A stretch of 64,000 bases of DNA, from contig NW_005199926.1 in NCBI RefSeq assembly GCF_000372725.1, positions 484,778 to 548,777 of the forward strand. Reading direction: 5' to 3'. This DNA comes from Emiliania huxleyi CCMP1516 (taxonomy: Eukaryota; Haptophyta; Isochrysidales; Noelaerhabdaceae). The position numbers and the translations under genes were made by a program. Each line of letters starts with the position of its first letter. Position 1 is the stretch's first letter. Shown here one piece after another: positions 60,002-64,000 of this stretch. The notes under the pieces were generated by a model. That model worked only from the letters and a program-made list of their open reading frames with translations. It ran no database searches and was not told where the DNA came from.

Positions 60002-60469
60002 ATGCGCGAGCTCAGCCAACTGGAGACGGCGCAGCTCCCGCTGCAGGGCTGGCTCGCCATGCGGGTGCCAAGCATGGCGTGGCTCACGACGCGCGGAAGC
60101 TGCTCGTTTACGCTCGATTGCCCTGTTGATGAATGTGCACAGATTCTACGCGCGGCTGTCGCCGAGATGACTACCGACCCGAAGCCATACAACTCATGGA
60201 TGGAGGTGCAGCCAGCGACGGGGCGTACGCTGACTCTCTACACGGTGACGAAGCTCGGCTGGCTCGACCCGACTCTCCTCTCACTCTCTGCAGGGCCTTC
60301 GGGCGGCACAAAAGTTAGCGCCGTCGGATGGTCGGCAGGGCTCCTCCCACTCACGGTGCCGGCCGCGCCACTGCTAAACGCGCTCCTCTTCTGGGTACCT
60401 TTCTCGGGCGTGTCCTCTATTCGTGTTGGACAGCTCCGGAGGCACTGCGAGGCCGCCGCCGCTTCGTGA
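60002..60469 (+). CDS. Hypothetical protein
   Basis: 155 aa from the first in-frame ATG at 60,002 (MRELSQLETAQLPLQGWLAM); the frame is open upstream to 59,783 without ATG. Features: SCSFTLDCPVDECAQILRAA, NSWMEVQPATGRTLTLYTVT, and a hydrophobic stretch LLPLTVPAAPLLNALLFWVP near the end that could be a membrane helix. Family not recognised. Its compact, non-repetitive composition supports a real CDS. An upstream exon in 59,700-59,990 cannot be excluded. Confidence 0.5.
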   Translation: MRELSQLETAQLPLQGWLAMRVPSMAWLTTRGSCSFTLDCPVDECAQILRAAVAEMTTDPKPYNSWMEVQPATGRTLTLYTVTKLGWLDPTLLSLSAGPSGGTKVSAVGWSAGLLPLTVPAAPLLNALLFWVPFSGVSSIRVGQLRRHCEAAAAS

Positions 60470-60677
60470 GCTCCGGTGCGTCGCGTGGCGAGGTTGGGAG
60501 GTGATGAGACAGAGGTCGGATGTGTGTGTGTGGTAGTGGAGCGTGTGGGGTGCGCCCCACTATCTCCATCGCTCTCGCGTCTGAGTTTTGACCGTTTACT
60601 TTACCTTTACAACCTTACTTTACACTCAAATGCACCGCGCATCATTTCTGGACGAATAACACTCCTCTACGTCTTTA

Positions 60678-62183
60678 TCACCCCAGAACGCTCGCGATGT
60701 CATCAATCCGCTGCGAGATCAGGGCGTAGACGCCGATGGCTTTGGCCTGCTTCACGACCCGTCGTCGCCACCGCCGGGCCCACCGAGCCCACCGGAAGGC
60801 GGCAACAGCCCGCAACAGTCTCGCGGCCAGCGCCGTCGCGCGCCAGAGGCAGAGGCACGCGACGAAAAGGAGAGGGACGGCCTCAGACCGCAGCAGGATC
60901 TGGGCCGCGGGGCCCCGCCGCGCAGCCAGAACGCCTCGCGCGAAGCATCGAGCGCACGGCGCGGACGCATCGCTCAGGCGCGCCACCGCCGCCGTCGCCG
61001 CCCCGCTCGCGCGTGCACGTGCCGCGTGCGCAGCGACCGCGTCGTGCAGCGCCGACGCTGCCGCCTGCTCCGCCACGTCCGCGGGCGTGTCGCCGACGCT
61101 TCCCTCGCCGGCCGAGCCCTCTCGTGCCTCCCTCCTCCGGCGCAGAGCAGCGCCCGCTTCGTCGGCGCCAACGCACCGCGTCATCGCCCCGCCCACGTCT
61201 GCGGAGGAGCGGTCGCCGCCGAGAAGCGCGACGCCCTCGCAGAGAAAGTCCGCGGCGAGTGCGCAAGAGGGGCCGCGCAGCACGCCGCAGCGGAGGGCGG
61301 GGCTGCGTGCCGCTGGCGCTCCCTCGGCGGCGCACGCGATGCGCAGCCGCATAGTGAAGGACCTCGGCAGCCGGTGGTTGGCCAATGCGAAGGGGCCCCC
61401 GTGGCGTGCCCGGGCCAGGTCCTCCCTTGTGCAGACCATCGGCAGGCGCGGCAGCGAAGCGGCGGCCTCCTCTATCAGCGTGGCGGCGGAGTGCGGCGGC
61501 GGCAGCGGCACCGCCGATGGCGCCCCGCCCCGCATCTGCAAGAGGAGTAGCCGAGGGTACGGAGAGTCGTCTCCCTGCTGCGCGGCTCCTACTGCCTTCG
61601 CGAGCTCAGCCTGGGACTCGGCGTCGATGGCGACAACGCGCGCCGCGCCTTGGAGTGCTTTCGCGGCAGCGGCCACTTCTCGCGCCGCCCGCTTGCAACG
61701 CTCGAGAGATGCACGTCGGGAGTCGGAGAGATGCACAAAGAGGATCACTGGCATCGCTGCGGGCGACAGAAGCTCGGCCGCGTTGAAGGGAGACGCCTCG
61801 GCAACGGGTGAGAGGCACCCAAAGGCTGGTCTCCCTGTCCGGCCGACGGCGACCCAGCGGACCCCGCGGGACGGCGCCCCTAAGTTCCGTGCCAACCGCG
61901 ACCATTTGCCGCCCGGTCCACCCCCGCCAAGCACCGCATCCGCTGCCCGCTGCGCGTCGTAGACACGCCGCGCGTCCTCGTCTTTGAGTGTTGAGTAGGC
62001 GGTGTTGAGGCTTGCGAGGCGGTCGTTTGCCGCCGCCGTCTCGCCCACCTTGTCCGGATGAGCTTCTCGTGCGTGAGCTCGATATGCGCGCTTGATCTCG
62101 GCGAGGCTGGCGTCCGGGCTTACTCCGAGCACCGCGTAGTGATCTGCGAGCGGCGCGGGCGCTCGTCGACGCGGTGGCGGCAT
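60678..62183 (-). CDS. DnaJ protein with thioredoxin-like region and C-terminal membrane helix
   Basis: ATG at 62,183 (MPPPRRRAPAPLADHYAVLG) gives 501 aa; the open frame further upstream has no ATG. J-domain at residues about 15-80, with HPD in REAHPDKVGE. The middle region (AAMPVILFVHLSDSRRASLE, ARVVAIDAESQAELAKAVGA, PYPRLLLLQMRGG) has the strand/helix order of a thioredoxin fold but no CxxC, as in DNAJC16-like proteins. A single hydrophobic segment (AVPLLFVACLCLWRATALAA) near residue 450 is followed by a basic tail, suggesting a membrane-anchored co-chaperone. Intronless. The compartment is not clear, since no cleavable presequence precedes the J-domain. Confidence 0.75.
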   Translation of the reverse strand: MPPPRRRAPAPLADHYAVLGVSPDASLAEIKRAYRAHAREAHPDKVGETAAANDRLASLNTAYSTLKDEDARRVYDAQRAADAVLGGGGPGGKWSRLARNLGAPSRGVRWVAVGRTGRPAFGCLSPVAEASPFNAAELLSPAAMPVILFVHLSDSRRASLERCKRAAREVAAAAKALQGAARVVAIDAESQAELAKAVGAAQQGDDSPYPRLLLLQMRGGAPSAVPLPPPHSAATLIEEAAASLPRLPMVCTREDLARARHGGPFALANHRLPRSFTMRLRIACAAEGAPAARSPALRCGVLRGPSCALAADFLCEGVALLGGDRSSADVGGAMTRCVGADEAGAALRRRREAREGSAGEGSVGDTPADVAEQAAASALHDAVAAHAARARASGAATAAVARLSDASAPCARCFARGVLAARRGPAAQILLRSEAVPLLFVACLCLWRATALAARLLRAVAAFRWARWARRWRRRVVKQAKAIGVYALISQRIDDIASVLG

Positions 62184-62329
62184 AGCTCGAGCGTGTCGCT
62201 CGTGTGGCGAAGGCGGCACGGTGGTGGAAGCGGCGGCCGTACACACACGAGCAGCCACCGCCAGGGCAGTTGCCGCGGTACGCGTCGGTCAAATTCTTTT
62301 TTGAGATTTTGCAAAAACGCCTTCGCTCG

Positions 62330-62425
62330 TGCGTGACGTCATCATCTGTCTAGCGTCCACCCATACCGCGTTGGTGTCCAGTCCGAGCCTGGCTGTTCTT
62401 CACCTTACTACCTACCTACCTACGC
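62330..62425 (+). repeat. SINE-like dispersed repeat, family 1 copy D
   Basis: tcatctgtctagcgtccacc, ataccgcgttggtgtccagt and cgagcctggctgttcttcac match the reverse complement of 10,920-11,005 at close to full identity. The copy ends in ctacctacctac. Confidence 0.8.
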
Positions 62426-62723
62426 CTTGTGCGTTGCAAGCGCGGCCCCCCTCGTGGCCGCCCGGCGCGTGTCGACGCGATCACCCCGGCGCGGGAATGT
62501 CGAAGGTGTCGAATGCCGGACGATCTGCATCTGGCCGGAGCGCGGAGGAACCTACGACGTAGCACGTACGTCGTACGATCGAGTAATACGAGCCACGACC
62601 TACGTGTGTGACGTGTGGGGATTTTGCGGAGCGGGCAGCGGGGCAGCGGGCCCCGCACAGGGGAGTCCACATGAGGCCAGAACTCCACGTCTGAAATACA
62701 CCCGAGTATATGTCTCTGATACT

Positions 62724-63806
62724 TTACCGGCAGCACGGACATGCGGGCGGGCGAAAGTACGCACCACTGCCGTCCTTGGTTGCGACGATCAAGGAGTGCA
62801 CCGCCTGCTGCCGCCGGTCGCCCCCTCCAAACAGCGGCACGTTTGGCGCCGTTATGTGATGCACGGCCGCCCCTCGAAAGAGGCCCTGCACCTCTGCCGC
62901 CGAGAGGCTCCAGAGCGGGTCTCGGCCTGCGCCATCAAGCTCGGGGCGGTGCTCGCTGCACCGGAGGAGGACGCGCGCGCCCGGCGCCAGCAGAGAGACG
63001 AGCTTCTCCGTGTGAGCCGCCCGCCGCCCGCCCTTCGGGGGCGTGCGCGCCATCTCCTCGTCGAGCACTGCGGCGTCAGAGGGGAGGGGACGGGTTGGAC
63101 AAAGGGCCAGGGGCGGGCGCTGTTTGTAAGAGCAGCGGCGGCGGCGGCGGCGGCTCGCTGCACCTCGCTCAAACGCACCGGCGTTGTGCGGCCCAAAAGC
63201 GCCATCGGCAACGTGGTCGCAGATATAAAGGGTGATCCGGTGCGGCTCCCGCGCTTGCCGGAAGGGCAGCGGCGCTGTGAGGTGCGCGACCTTGTCTGCC
63301 TGCATGAACCACGGCGGACGGTACTGCGTGGTCACGACGTCGTCAAACTCGACTCCCAAGTCGAAGAACGCGGCCAGCAGGCTATCGTGCTCGTCTCCGG
63401 GAACAGTGGCGACGACCTGGCCGCCACTCACAGAGATCATGTCTTGCAGGAGCAATGCCATCCGCGCGTCGCGCAGGTGTGGAATCAGGAGGCGAAGCCG
63501 GGACACCGAACCCTCAGAAGGCTCATCGCCAGCGTCGAGCCAAGTAGTCAGATCTGTCCCAGCTGGGTGCGTCAATTCCAAGCTGCCGCCGCAAGGAGGG
63601 CAGCACTCCATGTCTGCGAACGAGGTTGCGGAGGCGAGCGGGCGTACAGCAGCCGCAAGAAAGACGCGCGGACTATGGTGAACTAGTGTGGGACCTGCGG
63701 CGGTACCCGTCTCTGTTGTTCGGGCAGTGAGAGACGCAGGATCTGCACGCCAAAGTGGGCCACTCCGCATTTGCATTTTGGTTTTGGGTTGTCGGAGATC
63801 ATCCAT
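62724..63806 (-). CDS. Possible methyltransferase-like protein
   Basis: ATG at 63,806 (MDDLRQPKTKMQMRSG) gives 360 aa. The central part reads MALLLQDMISVSGGQVVATV and FFDLGVEFDDVVTTQYRPPW. The C-terminal part (EKLVSLLAPGARVLLRCSEH, DPLWSLSAAEVQGLFRGAAV) resembles the last strands and the xPxSLSxxE-x-LF box of class I, TPMT-like methyltransferases. No clear SAM-binding GxGxG is visible, so the function is tentative. A poly-Arg stretch (SRRRRRRCSY) and a low-complexity segment near residue 230 could be retained intron. The first 60 residues may include a targeting sequence. Confidence 0.4.
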   Translation of the reverse strand: MDDLRQPKTKMQMRSGPLWRADPASLTARTTETGTAAGPTLVHHSPRVFLAAAVRPLASATSFADMECCPPCGGSLELTHPAGTDLTTWLDAGDEPSEGSVSRLRLLIPHLRDARMALLLQDMISVSGGQVVATVPGDEHDSLLAAFFDLGVEFDDVVTTQYRPPWFMQADKVAHLTAPLPFRQAREPHRITLYICDHVADGAFGPHNAGAFERGAASRRRRRRCSYKQRPPLALCPTRPLPSDAAVLDEEMARTPPKGGRRAAHTEKLVSLLAPGARVLLRCSEHRPELDGAGRDPLWSLSAAEVQGLFRGAAVHHITAPNVPLFGGGDRRQQAVHSLIVATKDGSGAYFRPPACPCCR

Positions 63807-63881
63807 CACGCATCAGCTCTCATGTCTCATCACAGTCAGTCACGTCAGTCAAAGCAGTCGTGGCACGTGGAGCAGTCGCTG

Positions 63882-64000
63882 ATGGCAACGGCGCCGCCAC
63901 ACGCTCCGGACGACCCCGACACACCGACACACCACGCACAATGGGAGGCTATCGCGCACGATCGGGCATCGCGCCGCAAACAACTCGCCGCACAGATGGG
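63882..64000 (+). CDS. Possible 5' end of a gene leaving the window
   Basis: ATG at 63,882 opens a frame to the window end: MATAPPHAPDDPDTPTHHAQ then WEAIAHDRASRRKQLAAQMG. The last part is helical and soluble-like. It is too short to assign. Confidence 0.3.
   Translation, partial: MATAPPHAPDDPDTPTHHAQWEAIAHDRASRRKQLAAQM

Noticed and set aside
1-64000. CRISPR arrays, operons, ribosome binding sites, rRNA or tRNA genes
   Set aside because: Repeats lack CRISPR spacing, genes are spliced eukaryotic units, and no rRNA or complete tRNA could be recognised by eye.

Overview
The window looks like nuclear DNA of a GC-rich, plastid-bearing microalga, most likely a haptophyte. The evidence is a red-lineage LHC protein with a signal-plus-transit presequence, other proteins with similar presequences, a calcium-dependent protein kinase, an axonemal-type dynein heavy chain tail, short introns (about 70-460 nt), a very high share of GC-AG introns, and abundant micro/minisatellites. 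The haptophyte assignment is inference; a cryptophyte or another red-plastid alga is not excluded.

Layout. 0.1-4.1 kb: an intronless dynein heavy chain ORF that runs from tail and linker straight into the C-terminal domain with no AAA ring. 4.4-8.8 kb: nested tandem repeats (387-, 18- and 503-bp units) that end at the start codon of a zinc-finger/G-patch gene (8.8-10.4 kb). 11.5-12.5 kb: presequence-bearing DnaJ protein. 13.5-14.3 kb: coiled-coil protein. 15.5-16.6 kb: NYN/YacP (Rae1-like) nuclease. 17.2-24.7 kb: a nearly 8-kb LINE with endonuclease, reverse transcriptase and RNase H. 25.6-26.1 kb: damaged KCTD/BTB gene. 27.2-28.2 kb: LHC gene. 28.8-30.1 kb: DUF4239 membrane protein. 30.4 kb: 47-aa single-TM protein. 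31.3-35.9 kb: multi-exon polytopic membrane protein gene(s) interrupted by an assembly gap. 36.6-40.5 kb: CDPK in 13 exons. 40.8-43.2 kb: glycosyltransferase-like gene with a minisatellite intron. 45.5-46.8 kb: repeat protein with a WLASLD motif. 47.6-48.0 kb: small unknown protein. 48.2-52.5 kb: full-length ABCB transporter. 52.9-54.9 kb: truncated reverse transcriptase relic. 55.3-58.6 kb: DDX10/Dbp4 RNA helicase. 59-63.9 kb: RING protein, unknown protein, second DnaJ protein, possible methyltransferase, and the 5' end of a possible gene leaving the window.

I could reconstruct 28 introns at base level by joining protein-consistent exons with matching phase. Eighteen use a GC donor and ten a GT donor. 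An ABCB intron has no canonical donor and sits between 9-bp direct repeats. The genes are mostly unrelated housekeeping, plastid, signalling and cilium genes; there is no operon logic. Several host genes carry one-base frame breaks, and the gap at 31,943-32,042 is flanked by a base-smeared second copy of the adjoining sequence, so sequence or assembly errors must be considered before calling pseudogenes.
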